From the NCBI GenBank assembly GCA_947258555.1, contig CAMYJF010000016.1, positions 1-47,546 on the forward strand: a stretch of 47,546 nucleotides of DNA, given 5' to 3'. The stretch is from an uncultured Eudoraea sp. (GTDB taxonomy: Bacteria; Bacteroidota; Bacteroidia; Flavobacteriales; Flavobacteriaceae). The position numbers and the translations under genes were made by a program. Within the stretch, counting starts at the first letter, position 1; every line of letters begins with the position of its first letter. Shown here piece by piece: positions 1 through 9,281 of the stretch. The notes below the pieces were generated by a model. That model searched no databases. It was not told the DNA's origin and saw only the letters and a list, made by a program, of their open reading frames with translations.

Positions 1-98
1 ACGACAGGCTTTCCTTGCGATCTTAGTAATTTTACTTTTTCATTGATCGCCAGGGTAGCCGAAGGTTTCAGCTCCTGAATATTGGGATTGATCTTCAT
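1..98 (-). CDS. Pyridoxal-phosphate aminotransferase (aspartate aminotransferase type), 5' end only
   Basis: Only the first 32 codons are inside the window; the gene runs off the left edge. The product begins MKINPNIQELKPSATLAI and goes on with NEKVKLLRSQGKPV. This is the N-terminal arm of class I/II fold-type-I aminotransferases of the aspartate aminotransferase group, where a LxPSATLAI..K...L...GK motif comes before the first beta strand. These enzymes move amino groups between amino acids and 2-oxo acids in the cytoplasm. The ATG at 96-98 is the only start codon before an in-frame TAG further upstream. The gene lies just after a terminator that closes the TonB receptor gene. The catalytic lysine is outside the window, so the substrate cannot be judged. 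Confidence 0.72.
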   Translation of the reverse strand, partial: MKINPNIQELKPSATLAINEKVKLLRSQGKPV

Positions 99-110
99 TA
101 GGTCATAACC

Positions 111-136
111 AAAAGAAGCCCCGTGAAAGGGGCTTC
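111..136 (-). terminator. Rho-independent terminator after the TonB receptor gene
   Basis: Read on the minus strand, GAAGCCCC and GGGGCTTC form an 8-bp perfect stem with a 6-base loop, followed by TTTT. It sits 20 bases after the receptor stop codon and before the aminotransferase start, so it separates the two transcripts. Confidence 0.8.
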
Positions 137-156
137 TATCAGTTGAAAATTACAAA

Positions 157-3009
157 TTATTTTAATTTAAACTGGAGTCGTGCAAATAAATGCCGTCCGT
201 TCGTTCCAAACTGAACAGAACGTCTTGAATACAAGAATCTACCGCTTGACTGGAAAGCCGGATCGCTAATATCAGGATACACATCCAGTATGTTATTAGC
301 TCCAATGGTCAAAGTAATATTCTCATCAATATTATGGCCAATAGTCAGATCTGTTATGATCTTGCCAGCGTATAGACGGTCTACAGTAGGATCTGTGTTG
401 TTTGTGGCTTCTTCAACTTCTCCGAAATAACTATTTCGTAAGTAGAAATTCCAGTTGTCATTCAGTACTAGGTTATGTGACAAATTCCCTTTTGTTCTAG
501 GAACAGCAGCTTCGAGATAGATCCTGCTCGTTTCATCAAAATAGGTATCTGTCAGACCGGCAGATGCTATAGCATCGGGCACAGCGACATTTTCAACTGA
601 TGTTTTAGCTAGTGTCAAAGCCAGCGTATTTGTGATCCTCAAATTGTCTGATATATTGCCACTGTGGTCAATAACAACATCTATCCCTTTGGTCTCTGTA
701 TCCACAGAGTTGGAGAAGAATGCTGCCTGACTCGCATTTGCTTGTGCGAACAAGGTGGCTAATTCAGGATTCCCGTTATCATTAAACTGTCCGGTCAGGA
801 TCACTCTGTCATCAATATTCACCAAATAACCATCTACAGTTATGCGCATATTGGCACTAGGGATTTGAGCTGTAAATCCTGCTGTAGCACCAAAAGAAGT
901 TTCCTCCTTTAAGCTAGGAATACCTAAGATCCTTGCTACACGCGAAGTGTTAGGAAATATCCCAACCTCATTAGGAATACCATCTACAAAAATGGTAGAG
1001 GTAGAATTGAAATGGATCTGGTGTAGTGATGGTGCACGGAATCCTGTTTGCAGGCCACCTCTTATATTCACATTTTCTGAGGCTTTTATCCGTGAGGCCA
1101 ATTTGAAATTGAAGGTACCGCCAAAATCCGAGAAGTTTTCATAGCGGATTGCTCCGCTGACTAAGAACATATCTGATAAATCTGCTTCCACGTCAAAATA
1201 GGCAGCTACTGAGTTACGAAAAACATCGATCTCGTTTTCCGGCTTGAATCCCGGGAATACCTGGATCCCACCGGGTCGGGTCCCGCCAAAGAAATCGGTT
1301 GGAACAACAGAAGTGGGATCAGTAGGATCATGTACATTCCCATCTTCATTATATTGTGCATACGAAGATTCTTCCCCGGCAACTATGGCATAGTTCTCAA
1401 TTCGATATTCTGCACCAAAAGCGATGTTGAGTCCCGCTAGTGCATCTTCAAAGAAGCGGGTCATATCAAAATTTGTCGTATTCTCACTATAATTGAATCC
1501 ACCGGCATCTGCCTCAAAAGGCGTACTATTAGCCATCGACGCGTTGTTGGAATTGGTAATTCTGTACAAGAAGGAGTTCCTGCCATACGTATTGCTCATA
1601 TCAACATTCCAATCGCCTAACAGCCCTTTTAAACCTAGCGTTGCGGACTGATCATTGATATTTGTGTTGATCTCAGGACGGAATCCATTAATATATGCAG
1701 GTGTATAAGCACGTGACTGATAGGGCAGGCGATAGAAACCGGCCGCATTACCATTCTTATAACCTAAACCAGCATTACCATAAAGCTCTAGATCTTCCCC
1801 TAAAGGGATACCAAGGTTCATAAAAAATTGCCCACCACGTAGTTCAGACTGACCTACGCGCATGTTATAATCACTGCGAACCTGCCCTCGGGCTGCTAAT
1901 TCTGATTCAGTGACATCGGCCCCCAGGATTCCCTGAAGATCTTCAAGTGTTTCACCACCTGTCAAGGATACACCTGCACCTCCGGCATAGGTAAAGATAT
2001 CGGTAAAGTCATCATCGAGCAATAAAGAAGTATCATATCCATCTGCCGAAGCAATACGTTCTATAGAGTTATATGCATTAAAGATCTGACCTTCCCATTC
2101 CAGCATACGATTGGTGTATCCTCTGAAATTAAAATTACCTGTGAAATTGATAAAGCCATTGTCTTCTCCAATAGGCAAACCATAATTCAGTCCGACATTG
2201 ATCTTTTCCCCATCCACTTTTTGCTCCGGGCTGCTTTCGCTGGTGAAATTTGCTCCATTTGTTACATCAACACTCAATTCTTCTGTTGAGTTCTTAAGAA
2301 TGATATTGATGACCCCAGCAATGGCGTCAGAACCATATTGGGCGGCGGCTCCATCACGGAGTATTTCAATACGTTTGATGGCATTAGCCGGGATAGCTGA
2401 AAGGTCTGTCCCTACACTGCCACGACCAAATGTACCGTTTACATTGATCAAAGAAGTTTTATGCCTTCTTTTACCATTGACTAGAACCAAAACCTGATCC
2501 GGACCTAAACCCCGCAGCGATGCAGGCGCAATGTGGTCTGTGCCATCCGAAATGGTCTGAGGATTCGAAACAAAAGAAGGGGCTGCATAATTTAAGATCT
2601 CCGTTACGGTGATCTGTGGTGTCGCTGAAGCGAGCTCGGTAACATCCAAAACATCAACCGGCACAGCTGTATCCGTTGCTGTTCTGTTTATATTACGAGA
2701 ACCAGTAACAATTACACTATCCAGTTCCAAACCGGATTGTAAGGTTACATCGACCGTATTTCCCGTAACTGTGACCCGACGGGTACTAAACCCGACATAG
2801 GAAAATATCAAGACATCGCCAATATTGGAATTGACAGTATACCTACCGTCAAAATCAGTAATAGCACCCCTGCTTGTTCCTTGAACTTGAATGGAGACGC
2901 CGGGTAGGGGGTCCCCATTTTCATCTATAACTGTTCCGGTAACCTCCTGTGCATAGGAAATAAATGATAGGAACAGTAAACCGATAAATAAAAGAGTAAA
3001 TTTTTTCAT
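157..3009 (-). CDS. TonB-dependent outer-membrane receptor with N-terminal carboxypeptidase-like domain
   Basis: The 950-residue product starts with a signal peptide (cleavage near SYA-QE, residue 21). A CarboxypepD_reg-like beta domain follows (about 22-107, GTVIDENGDPLPGVSIQVQG). A TonB plug comes next (about 110-240, with SLRGLGPDQVLVLVNGKRRH and RIEILRDGAAAQYGSDAIAG), and the rest is a long beta-barrel to the end. Such receptors import large or scarce ligands through the outer membrane using TonB-ExbBD energy. The N-terminal domain is of the SusC kind, but there is no SusD gene beside it, so a polysaccharide-locus role is not supported. The ligand is unknown. The barrel ends in LQFKLK. 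The gene is followed by its own terminator; the genes upstream (DUF2490 protein, beta-propeller protein) are on the same strand across a gap of about 145 bases. Confidence 0.93.
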   Translation of the reverse strand: MKKFTLLFIGLLFLSFISYAQEVTGTVIDENGDPLPGVSIQVQGTSRGAITDFDGRYTVNSNIGDVLIFSYVGFSTRRVTVTGNTVDVTLQSGLELDSVIVTGSRNINRTATDTAVPVDVLDVTELASATPQITVTEILNYAAPSFVSNPQTISDGTDHIAPASLRGLGPDQVLVLVNGKRRHKTSLINVNGTFGRGSVGTDLSAIPANAIKRIEILRDGAAAQYGSDAIAGVINIILKNSTEELSVDVTNGANFTSESSPEQKVDGEKINVGLNYGLPIGEDNGFINFTGNFNFRGYTNRMLEWEGQIFNAYNSIERIASADGYDTSLLLDDDFTDIFTYAGGAGVSLTGGETLEDLQGILGADVTESELAARGQVRSDYNMRVGQSELRGGQFFMNLGIPLGEDLELYGNAGLGYKNGNAAGFYRLPYQSRAYTPAYINGFRPEINTNINDQSATLGLKGLLGDWNVDMSNTYGRNSFLYRITNSNNASMANSTPFEADAGGFNYSENTTNFDMTRFFEDALAGLNIAFGAEYRIENYAIVAGEESSYAQYNEDGNVHDPTDPTSVVPTDFFGGTRPGGIQVFPGFKPENEIDVFRNSVAAYFDVEADLSDMFLVSGAIRYENFSDFGGTFNFKLASRIKASENVNIRGGLQTGFRAPSLHQIHFNSTSTIFVDGIPNEVGIFPNTSRVARILGIPSLKEETSFGATAGFTAQIPSANMRITVDGYLVNIDDRVILTGQFNDNGNPELATLFAQANASQAAFFSNSVDTETKGIDVVIDHSGNISDNLRITNTLALTLAKTSVENVAVPDAIASAGLTDTYFDETSRIYLEAAVPRTKGNLSHNLVLNDNWNFYLRNSYFGEVEEATNNTDPTVDRLYAGKIITDLTIGHNIDENITLTIGANNILDVYPDISDPAFQSSGRFLYSRRSVQFGTNGRHLFARLQFKLK

Positions 3010-3155
3010 ATGGTGTGATTTATTGATTTCGTGCTGAAATACTCCGGTGGGGTATATTAAATGTACTAAAATTACCGCAGTAAGTTAAAATTAAGGGAAT
3101 TAATATTTTATTATAAGGACATAAAGCATTGAAATACAATAATATACAGTTCGAA

Positions 3156-3872
3156 TTATGATTTTTTCCGCAGGTCAGGATTGAAGAATACTCCTACCTG
3201 AATACGGTCAAAATTGGCGGAGGGAAAGTGATTTTTGAGATAGCCGAACTGGATACTGCTATTGCTTGTTATATGCATACCAATCGCAGCATACAATCTA
3301 TTTTGACCAAAGACTGAATCCTGCAAGTTTAAGAAGATCTCGTCATAAAAATTCAGGAAGAATGTATCGGTTAAAGGCAATGTCATCTGCAGTCGGTATC
3401 GTGCCCTGTGTTGTGTATCCTTAAAATCATTACCCAGTGTGGCCAGTCCCTTATTATTCAGAAAACGCTGCTCGAAACGATATCGGTGTTCGAAGAGAAA
3501 TTCCCATACTTTGTTCTTAAGTATGAACTGCTGAAAGATCCGGTGTTCCAGGATCTCGTTACCCCCAAATAATATATTCCCCTGAGGCTCCTCCAAAAAA
3601 GTAGGATCCGTATCTATAAATCCATAACCCAGCGTGGCAATCGCATTCGGATTAATATGGTAGTTAGCCCCGGTACGCAGCAATAATTGGTTAAAATTAC
3701 CAGCGGTTTCATAGTAGCGGAACTGGGCTTCCGTATGAAGACTCCATTTCTCAGCGATTTTGTTGGTGCCAAAATACATATACCAAATTCCCCAATCATC
3801 CTCACCAGTTTCCTGGGCCGTAAGCCCAATCGAAAGGAACAAGGCGAATAGAAAGATAACGCGTCTCAACAT
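3156..3872 (-). CDS. DUF2490 family outer-membrane beta-barrel protein
   Basis: The 238-residue product has a short signal peptide (MLRRVIFLFALFLSIGLTAQ). The remainder is a series of amphipathic beta strands such as WSLHTEAQFRYYE and HRARYRLQMTLPL, ending in VGVFFNPDLRKKS. The pattern and the opening DDWGIWYMYFGTNKIAEKW match the DUF2490 family, small predicted outer-membrane barrels common in Bacteroidota whose function is not known. It begins 17 bases after the stop of the large beta-propeller gene, so the two are probably co-transcribed. The start is an ATG directly before the signal peptide. Confidence 0.82.
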   Translation of the reverse strand: MLRRVIFLFALFLSIGLTAQETGEDDWGIWYMYFGTNKIAEKWSLHTEAQFRYYETAGNFNQLLLRTGANYHINPNAIATLGYGFIDTDPTFLEEPQGNILFGGNEILEHRIFQQFILKNKVWEFLFEHRYRFEQRFLNNKGLATLGNDFKDTQHRARYRLQMTLPLTDTFFLNFYDEIFLNLQDSVFGQNRLYAAIGMHITSNSSIQFGYLKNHFPSANFDRIQVGVFFNPDLRKKS

Positions 3873-3889
3873 CTAAGAATATTTATTAC

Positions 3890-6800
3890 TTAATCCAAAG
3901 AAAAGGTTTTTGTTTCTTTAAAAGGAGAGGCATTTAATTTCTCTATTTCCTCCCGGTACGCATTCCAATCCTTTGTAAAAAAGGTATTGGTCTCTTCAAG
4001 GACAGCCTCAAGATCCTGTGATGCAAACCTGATCAATTGTCGCTCTGTATCCGTAATGCCCGTTTTACGTGTAAGTACATAACGCCTGGCGCCATTGATC
4101 CGCGTCATCACATTCATTTCAGGGTTACGGGTAATACCCTGGCGCTTATCTTCCTTGCCAATATAAATAGCGACAATAGAATCTATCTTCTTTGTTATGT
4201 CCTTAGACGCTGTAATGGCATCCTTGTATTTTTCCTTGTCGAGCTTCTTTAATTCACCCTGGTACTTGTTGGCAATATTCTTGCTTTCCACTAATTGTTT
4301 TACAGCATCGGCAGCTGTCTGCATGTAGGACTCAAGCTTTTTCCCTTCTGCATATACCTCATTAATTGCAGCAGCGGGCACATTCAATCTCGGATCCGAC
4401 TTTACCTCTACACGGGTCTCATCACTCAATTCTCCATATTCGATCTTGACCTTATACGTCCCGGGTTTAACACTAACCCCGCCCGGTTCTCGCTTGCGCT
4501 TTTGGATCTTACGTGAAGGCCGGTCTGCACCCTTTTCATTCATAAACCAATAGACCCGGTGAAAGCCTGCTTTCTCCGGAGTTTTGTATTTCAAAGTCCG
4601 AATTAATTGATCTCCGTTATAAACAGTGACCACCAGGGAGTCTTTAGTCTTTTTCTTTTTTTCCGCTGTTTCATTGGATGATGCTTCTTCCTTTTTACCA
4701 TTCTCTTTTTTCTTGGCTTTGTATCCCTCTTTGAGATAGTAGGTTAGCATCGCACCTCTTTTCTTGTTTTCTGCATTATAAAGGGCATCTCCGCCAAAAC
4801 GACTACCAGTGGGTTGTTGGTAGGCCGATTGATAGGCCACAGGCGGTTGAAAAATGGCAATGTCCTTTGAGAGAATAGCTGGATCCGAAGCTAGTGCGCG
4901 CAAAGGGCGGATATCATCTAACACCCATGCAGCCCTTCCAAAAGTTCCAATAACTAAATCATGTTCCCGGGAGTGCACTGCCAGATCTTTTGTAGAGACC
5001 GTTGGAAATCCTTCTGTCCATTTCTGCCACTTTTGCCCTGCATTGAAGGAGAGATATAAACCATCGTCAGTACCGAGGAATACTAAATTTTCATTTTCAG
5101 GATCCTCAACAATTGATAAGGTATAACTCTGCACATCATTCCCATCTACTATCCGCTGCCATGTCTTTCCATAGTCGCGTGTTCGATAGGCATAAGGAGT
5201 ATAATTAAAACGCCGGTAATCATTGGCGATAAGCAGTGCCTCACCCTTACGTTTGTTGGAAGCTTTGATCTGCGGGATCCAGCTGCCTTTGGGAAGGCCT
5301 TTAATATTCCCACTTACATCGGTCCAATTAGCACCGCCATTTTGGGTGATATGCACTCTTCCGTCATCAGTTCCTATCCAGAGCATGTCTTTCTCAAGAG
5401 GGGACGGCTCTACTACCAGGATCGTACAGTGATTCTCTGCTCCGGTAGCATCCATGGTGAGTCCGCCACTCTCACTTTGTTTTTGTTTCTCAGGGTCATT
5501 AGTCGTAAGGTCCGGGGATATAACATCCCATGTTAAGCCCTTATCTGTGCTTTTATGCACGAACTGACTCCCGAAGTAGACAGTATTATTATCAAAGGGG
5601 TCTTGTCCTATCCCTGCATTCCAGTTAAATCGGAGTCGGGTTGAATCATTAGGGGGCGTTGGTCGAACGCCAAAATTATTCCCGGTTTTCCAGTCGTATC
5701 GCAAAACATTCCCTTGCTGGCTCATAGAGTAGCCATAACGGGAATCATCCGGATCCGGGATTACGTCAAACCCATCTCCAAAAGATATCTCCTGCCAATA
5801 GCTATTTCGGATACCCTGTGAGCGCCACACATATGCGGGACCCCTCCAGGAACCATTGTCCTGCATTCCCCCATATACATTATAGGGATATTCATTATCT
5901 ACACTGATATGATAAAATTGCGCCACGGGAAGATTGCCGATAAACCGCCATGTCTTTCCACCATCTTTTGTGATATTCAATCCTCCGTCATTACCATCTA
6001 ACATGAATTGACCATTTTCAGGATGTATCCACCAGGCGTGGTGATCCGGGTGAACCCCATTGCTAACATTATAAGCAGGCATAAGCTGTTTGAAATTCCT
6101 GCCTCCGTCTTCAGAGACATTGACATACGTAAATATGGAATATACCCGATTCTCGTTTTCCGGATCTACATAGATCTCTGAGTAGTAGAAAGGCCGATTT
6201 CCGATATCATCCTTATCATTGACTTTCTTCCACTTGACTCCACCGTCAACAGATTTATATAGTCCGTTCTTTTTGGCTTCTACCAGGGCATAGATCACGT
6301 TGGGTTTGTTCCTTGCTATGGCAATTCCTATTCTTCCCAGATCTCCTTTTGGAAAACCATCTTCAGCTTTTACTTTCTTCCAGCTTTTCCCTCCGTCATG
6401 CGTGATGTGTAAGCCACTGCCCGGACCTCCTGAATTAAAAAACCAGGGATCCCGTTTATGCTCCCACATAGCTGCAATAAGTTTATTGGGATTAGTTGGG
6501 TCCATAATTAAGTCTGCAATGCCTGTTTTATTATTGGCAAAGAGGATCTTTTCCCAGCTGGCACCTCCATCGGTTGTTTTAAAAACGCCGCGTTCGGGAT
6601 GCTCACCCCAGGGTGAACCAATTGCTCCCACGTAAACGGTATTAGGATCCGTAGGATCTATGATGATCCTATGTATATGCCTGGTATTTGCAAGGCCCAT
6701 GGCCTTCCAATTCTTTCCACCATCGAGAGATCTGTAGACACCAAATCCACCGTTTAAACTATTTCGGGGATTCCCTTCGCCCGTGCCTAGCCAGATCACA

Positions 6801-7093
6801 GAAGGATTGGATTGCTGGATAGCAACGGCGCCAATTGAGGCCGTTAATTCCTTATCAAAAATTGGAGCCCACTTAATACCGCCGGAAGTAGATTTCCAGA
6901 GTCCGCCAGAAGCTGTACCTACATACATGACATCGGGATTGTTAAGAACTACATCAATAGCAGTAACCCGACCGCTCATGCCACCCGGACCGATATTTCT
7001 GGGCTTCATATCCTGGACGAGGTCCATTGAAAATTCTTGAGAAAAAACAGGTAGGGATGCGAGAAGCATCCATAGGTAGATGGCCTTTTTCAT
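3890..7093 (-). CDS. Secreted VPS10/BNR beta-propeller protein (glycosyl-hydrolase-like)
   Basis: The 1067-residue product has a signal peptide (MKKAIYLWMLLASLPVFSQ). Many sortilin/BNR-type repeats follow, each with an Asp-box-like S.DGG..W or T.DGG..W core (SLDGGKNWKAMG, TTDGGASWEKI, THDGGKSWKKV, SVDGGVKWKKV, TQNGGANWTDV). They form one or two seven- or ten-bladed propellers over about residues 30-740. A Lys/Glu-rich linker (about 785-818) leads to a beta-rich domain and a helical tail. Databases usually call this family 'glycosyl hydrolase' or 'VPS10 domain protein', but I see no sialidase catalytic set and its enzyme role is unproven. An upstream in-frame GTG at 7108 exists; the ATG at 7093 is preferred because it directly precedes the signal peptide. 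Confidence 0.85.
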   Translation of the reverse strand: MKKAIYLWMLLASLPVFSQEFSMDLVQDMKPRNIGPGGMSGRVTAIDVVLNNPDVMYVGTASGGLWKSTSGGIKWAPIFDKELTASIGAVAIQQSNPSVIWLGTGEGNPRNSLNGGFGVYRSLDGGKNWKAMGLANTRHIHRIIIDPTDPNTVYVGAIGSPWGEHPERGVFKTTDGGASWEKILFANNKTGIADLIMDPTNPNKLIAAMWEHKRDPWFFNSGGPGSGLHITHDGGKSWKKVKAEDGFPKGDLGRIGIAIARNKPNVIYALVEAKKNGLYKSVDGGVKWKKVNDKDDIGNRPFYYSEIYVDPENENRVYSIFTYVNVSEDGGRNFKQLMPAYNVSNGVHPDHHAWWIHPENGQFMLDGNDGGLNITKDGGKTWRFIGNLPVAQFYHISVDNEYPYNVYGGMQDNGSWRGPAYVWRSQGIRNSYWQEISFGDGFDVIPDPDDSRYGYSMSQQGNVLRYDWKTGNNFGVRPTPPNDSTRLRFNWNAGIGQDPFDNNTVYFGSQFVHKSTDKGLTWDVISPDLTTNDPEKQKQSESGGLTMDATGAENHCTILVVEPSPLEKDMLWIGTDDGRVHITQNGGANWTDVSGNIKGLPKGSWIPQIKASNKRKGEALLIANDYRRFNYTPYAYRTRDYGKTWQRIVDGNDVQSYTLSIVEDPENENLVFLGTDDGLYLSFNAGQKWQKWTEGFPTVSTKDLAVHSREHDLVIGTFGRAAWVLDDIRPLRALASDPAILSKDIAIFQPPVAYQSAYQQPTGSRFGGDALYNAENKKRGAMLTYYLKEGYKAKKKENGKKEEASSNETAEKKKKTKDSLVVTVYNGDQLIRTLKYKTPEKAGFHRVYWFMNEKGADRPSRKIQKRKREPGGVSVKPGTYKVKIEYGELSDETRVEVKSDPRLNVPAAAINEVYAEGKKLESYMQTAADAVKQLVESKNIANKYQGELKKLDKEKYKDAITASKDITKKIDSIVAIYIGKEDKRQGITRNPEMNVMTRINGARRYVLTRKTGITDTERQLIRFASQDLEAVLEETNTFFTKDWNAYREEIEKLNASPFKETKTFSLD

Positions 7094-7153
7094 TAGAGTT
7101 GTATTCACTTATTAGTCGGCTAAAGGTAAATAAAACTTCGGGAAAAGAAAGCC

Positions 7154-7189
7154 ATAAAAAAACACTGCCCGGGGGGTATCCGGGCAGTG
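7154..7189 (-). terminator. Strong terminator ending the M28-to-Asp-run-protein gene run
   Basis: On the minus strand CACTGCCCGG and CCGGGCAGTG form a 10-bp GC-rich stem with a 7-base loop, followed by a run of seven T. It lies about 28 bases after the stop of the gene at 7217. Confidence 0.9.
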
Positions 7190-7216
7190 CTACAAGATGA
7201 AATAACTGGTTACTAT

Positions 7217-7897
7217 TTAATCGTTATGGTAACCATATCGTTTCTGACGCTTTCTTCGCTTTTTATAATAATGATCATCATCGTCATCATCATCAAAGAA
7301 ATTATCGCGGTGATCATAATACCAGTCGTTCTGTCTGTCCCAGCCATTACGCCTGTGATCGAAATGAGACATCGTACATCCGTTGATGCCACATATTCCA
7401 CAGAAATGTGGCTTGACATTTCCTTCTGCATAGATCAACTTACCTCGTTTGTTAAACCATAAGCGCATACCACCAACTCGTCGGAGCTGATCAAAACGCC
7501 CGTAATGCATGGTAATTGAACCTACGCGTTTTACACGACCGTAGTAATCGTAATTGATCGAGGTGAAACCGATCTTAATGATCTGGCCATAACGGTTTCT
7601 CCAGATCCGCTTACCGCGGAAATAATCATAGTTGGAACGAAACGGGAATCCATAACCGGCATTCATCCGGTAATTATTCGCGCGTCTATAGCCTCTACGA
7701 CCATATTTAACATCTAAAGTACCATCCGAGTACACCTGGAAGGTAACACCTCGCTCTATAAACGTAATGGGCTGTGCCTTACGATAGCGAATCGTTAACC
7801 CGTTTTTGGTGATGTCTGACGGAGATACAAGCTCAGCAGCACTCACTGTGCCTAAGCTTACTAATACTCCTAAGAGTAAGAGAGTAATTTTTCTCAT
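7217..7897 (-). CDS. Secreted protein of unknown function with Cys motif and Asp7/basic tail
   Basis: The 226-residue product has a signal peptide (MRKITLLLLGVLVSLGTVSAAE). A middle part is rich in Tyr, Arg and Gly and forms short beta-like repeats (RYGQIIKIGFTSINYDYYGR, RVKRVGSITMHYGR). A cysteine cluster CGICGINGC follows. The tail is strongly charged: seven Asp in a row, then HYYKKRRKRQKR. I do not recognise a named family. The clustered Cys, His and Asp would suit metal binding, but that is inference. The gene starts 23 bases after the amidohydrolase stop, and a strong terminator follows, so it is the last gene of that run. A TTG at 7906 is in frame, but the ATG at 7897 gives a normal signal peptide. 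Confidence 0.75.
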   Translation of the reverse strand: MRKITLLLLGVLVSLGTVSAAELVSPSDITKNGLTIRYRKAQPITFIERGVTFQVYSDGTLDVKYGRRGYRRANNYRMNAGYGFPFRSNYDYFRGKRIWRNRYGQIIKIGFTSINYDYYGRVKRVGSITMHYGRFDQLRRVGGMRLWFNKRGKLIYAEGNVKPHFCGICGINGCTMSHFDHRRNGWDRQNDWYYDHRDNFFDDDDDDDHYYKKRRKRQKRYGYHND

Positions 7898-7920
7898 GAT
7901 TTCCAATTTTTGGGTTATGC

Positions 7921-9279
7921 CTACTCTTTAGCTTTTCGGCTAACGCTATGCAGGGTAAAGACCAAGCACCATGCCAAAAAGACACCAGATACCTTTTTGA
8001 GGTTATTTAAATCATCGAGGGGATTTCCATCCAGGAGGATAAGATCAGCTTCAAGACCTTCTTTTACTTGTCCGAAAACTAATTCCATACCGAAATACCT
8101 GGCCGGATTCACCGTGCCTGTTTTCAGAATTTCCTTGGGAGTTAGACCGGCACGAAGCATGCCTTCCATTTCATGATGGATAGAGAAACCGGGCACATTA
8201 AAAAGTTGTGGCGCATCTGACCCCAGGATAATACCATGCCCATGATCGTGTAAGGATTTTAAAAGATCTCTGCGGATCTTAATAAAGCGCTCCCATTTGG
8301 CAGCGTCGAATCCGCTTTCATCACCGGTGCTTTGTAATTTTCTACTTTTCCATTGAGCGAGTGTAGACACCGGCATATATTGCATTTCTGGCTGGGAGAG
8401 CATTTCTTCGGCAGTGGTAGGGGCAAACCAACGCTCAAAAAGGCTCTGGGTAGGTACGATCCATACCTGTTTTTCTTTGCTCAGAGATACCAATTCCTCA
8501 ATAAGTGCAGGATCTGTTTCATCCGTAAAGTTATAGCCGAAAAAACCGTTTGTATTAGGATCCAACCCCTTGTCAGCAGGTACCAGACCTTCCAGGTAGC
8601 CATCAATATGATCAATAGATGCAAATTCACTATTCAGGGCATGGCGAATGCCGACATCTACGGGTACATGACCGGCAAAAGCAATGCCTTTTTCATTGGC
8701 TGTCGCAACCAGAGTATCAAAAATGTCCTTCTTGATCCCCGGGTGAATTTTGAGAAAGTCATACCCGGCCATTGCGTAGTCTGTAACCTTTGATCGCGCT
8801 TCTTCTGCTGTGGGAACAGAATTTCCATTGAGTGACGGACTCGAAGTAAAGATCCGGGGTCCTAATACGTTACCATCGGCTACTTCTTGCCGCAATTCTA
8901 AATGCATGGGGTGGCCCAGCATTCCCCTGATAGTCGTAATTCCATTAGAGAGATATAGAAATAAGGTTTCTTCCAGACGTTCCCTGGTAGTATTAGGCGA
9001 AGGAATATGGGCATGCATTTCGGCAAGGCCGGGGATCAGATATTTACCCGATCCATCTATTACGTTTCCAAACCTTTCAGGATCAGCAACTTGATCGTTA
9101 ATAGAAAGAATGCGACCCGAGTCGATCACGACTTGCTGATCTTCCAAAATCGTCCCATTTGATACATCAACAATGTTGACATCAGAAATTAAAAAAGAAG
9201 TTGGACTAGGAGGTTGTGAATTGGATTTGCACCCTAAAAAGAATAGGACAATCACGATACTTAGACTGAGTTTTTTCAT
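7921..9279 (-). CDS. Amidohydrolase-family lipoprotein (imidazolonepropionase-like)
   Basis: The 452-residue product has a lipoprotein signal peptide with lipobox LFFLGC (Cys about 17), so it should be anchored in the envelope. The metal-dependent amidohydrolase barrel is complete: HxH in AEMHAHIP near residue 90, Lys in YDFLKIHPG, His in FAGHVP, His in SIDHIDG, and the catalytic Asp in LGSDAPQ. A composite beta-sandwich follows at the C-terminus (DLILLDGNPLDDL). Relatives cleave cyclic amides or dipeptides; the substrate here is not predictable. The gene follows the YdeI-like gene: its ATG at 9279 almost touches that gene's TAG (9282-9284). An in-frame GTG at 9282 would add one residue and overlap by one base. 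Confidence 0.88.
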   Translation of the reverse strand: MKKLSLSIVIVLFFLGCKSNSQPPSPTSFLISDVNIVDVSNGTILEDQQVVIDSGRILSINDQVADPERFGNVIDGSGKYLIPGLAEMHAHIPSPNTTRERLEETLFLYLSNGITTIRGMLGHPMHLELRQEVADGNVLGPRIFTSSPSLNGNSVPTAEEARSKVTDYAMAGYDFLKIHPGIKKDIFDTLVATANEKGIAFAGHVPVDVGIRHALNSEFASIDHIDGYLEGLVPADKGLDPNTNGFFGYNFTDETDPALIEELVSLSKEKQVWIVPTQSLFERWFAPTTAEEMLSQPEMQYMPVSTLAQWKSRKLQSTGDESGFDAAKWERFIKIRRDLLKSLHDHGHGIILGSDAPQLFNVPGFSIHHEMEGMLRAGLTPKEILKTGTVNPARYFGMELVFGQVKEGLEADLILLDGNPLDDLNNLKKVSGVFLAWCLVFTLHSVSRKAKE

Positions 9280-9281
9280 CA

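Noticed and set aside
157-3009. SusC-like member of a polysaccharide utilisation locus
   Set aside because: No SusD homologue, glycoside hydrolase or polysaccharide lyase gene of the usual kind is adjacent.
7265-7310. Short ATC/ATCGTC repeat that looks like a microsatellite
   Set aside because: It is the coding sequence for an Asp run in the secreted protein at 7217-7897; recorded as part of that gene instead of as an independent repeat.
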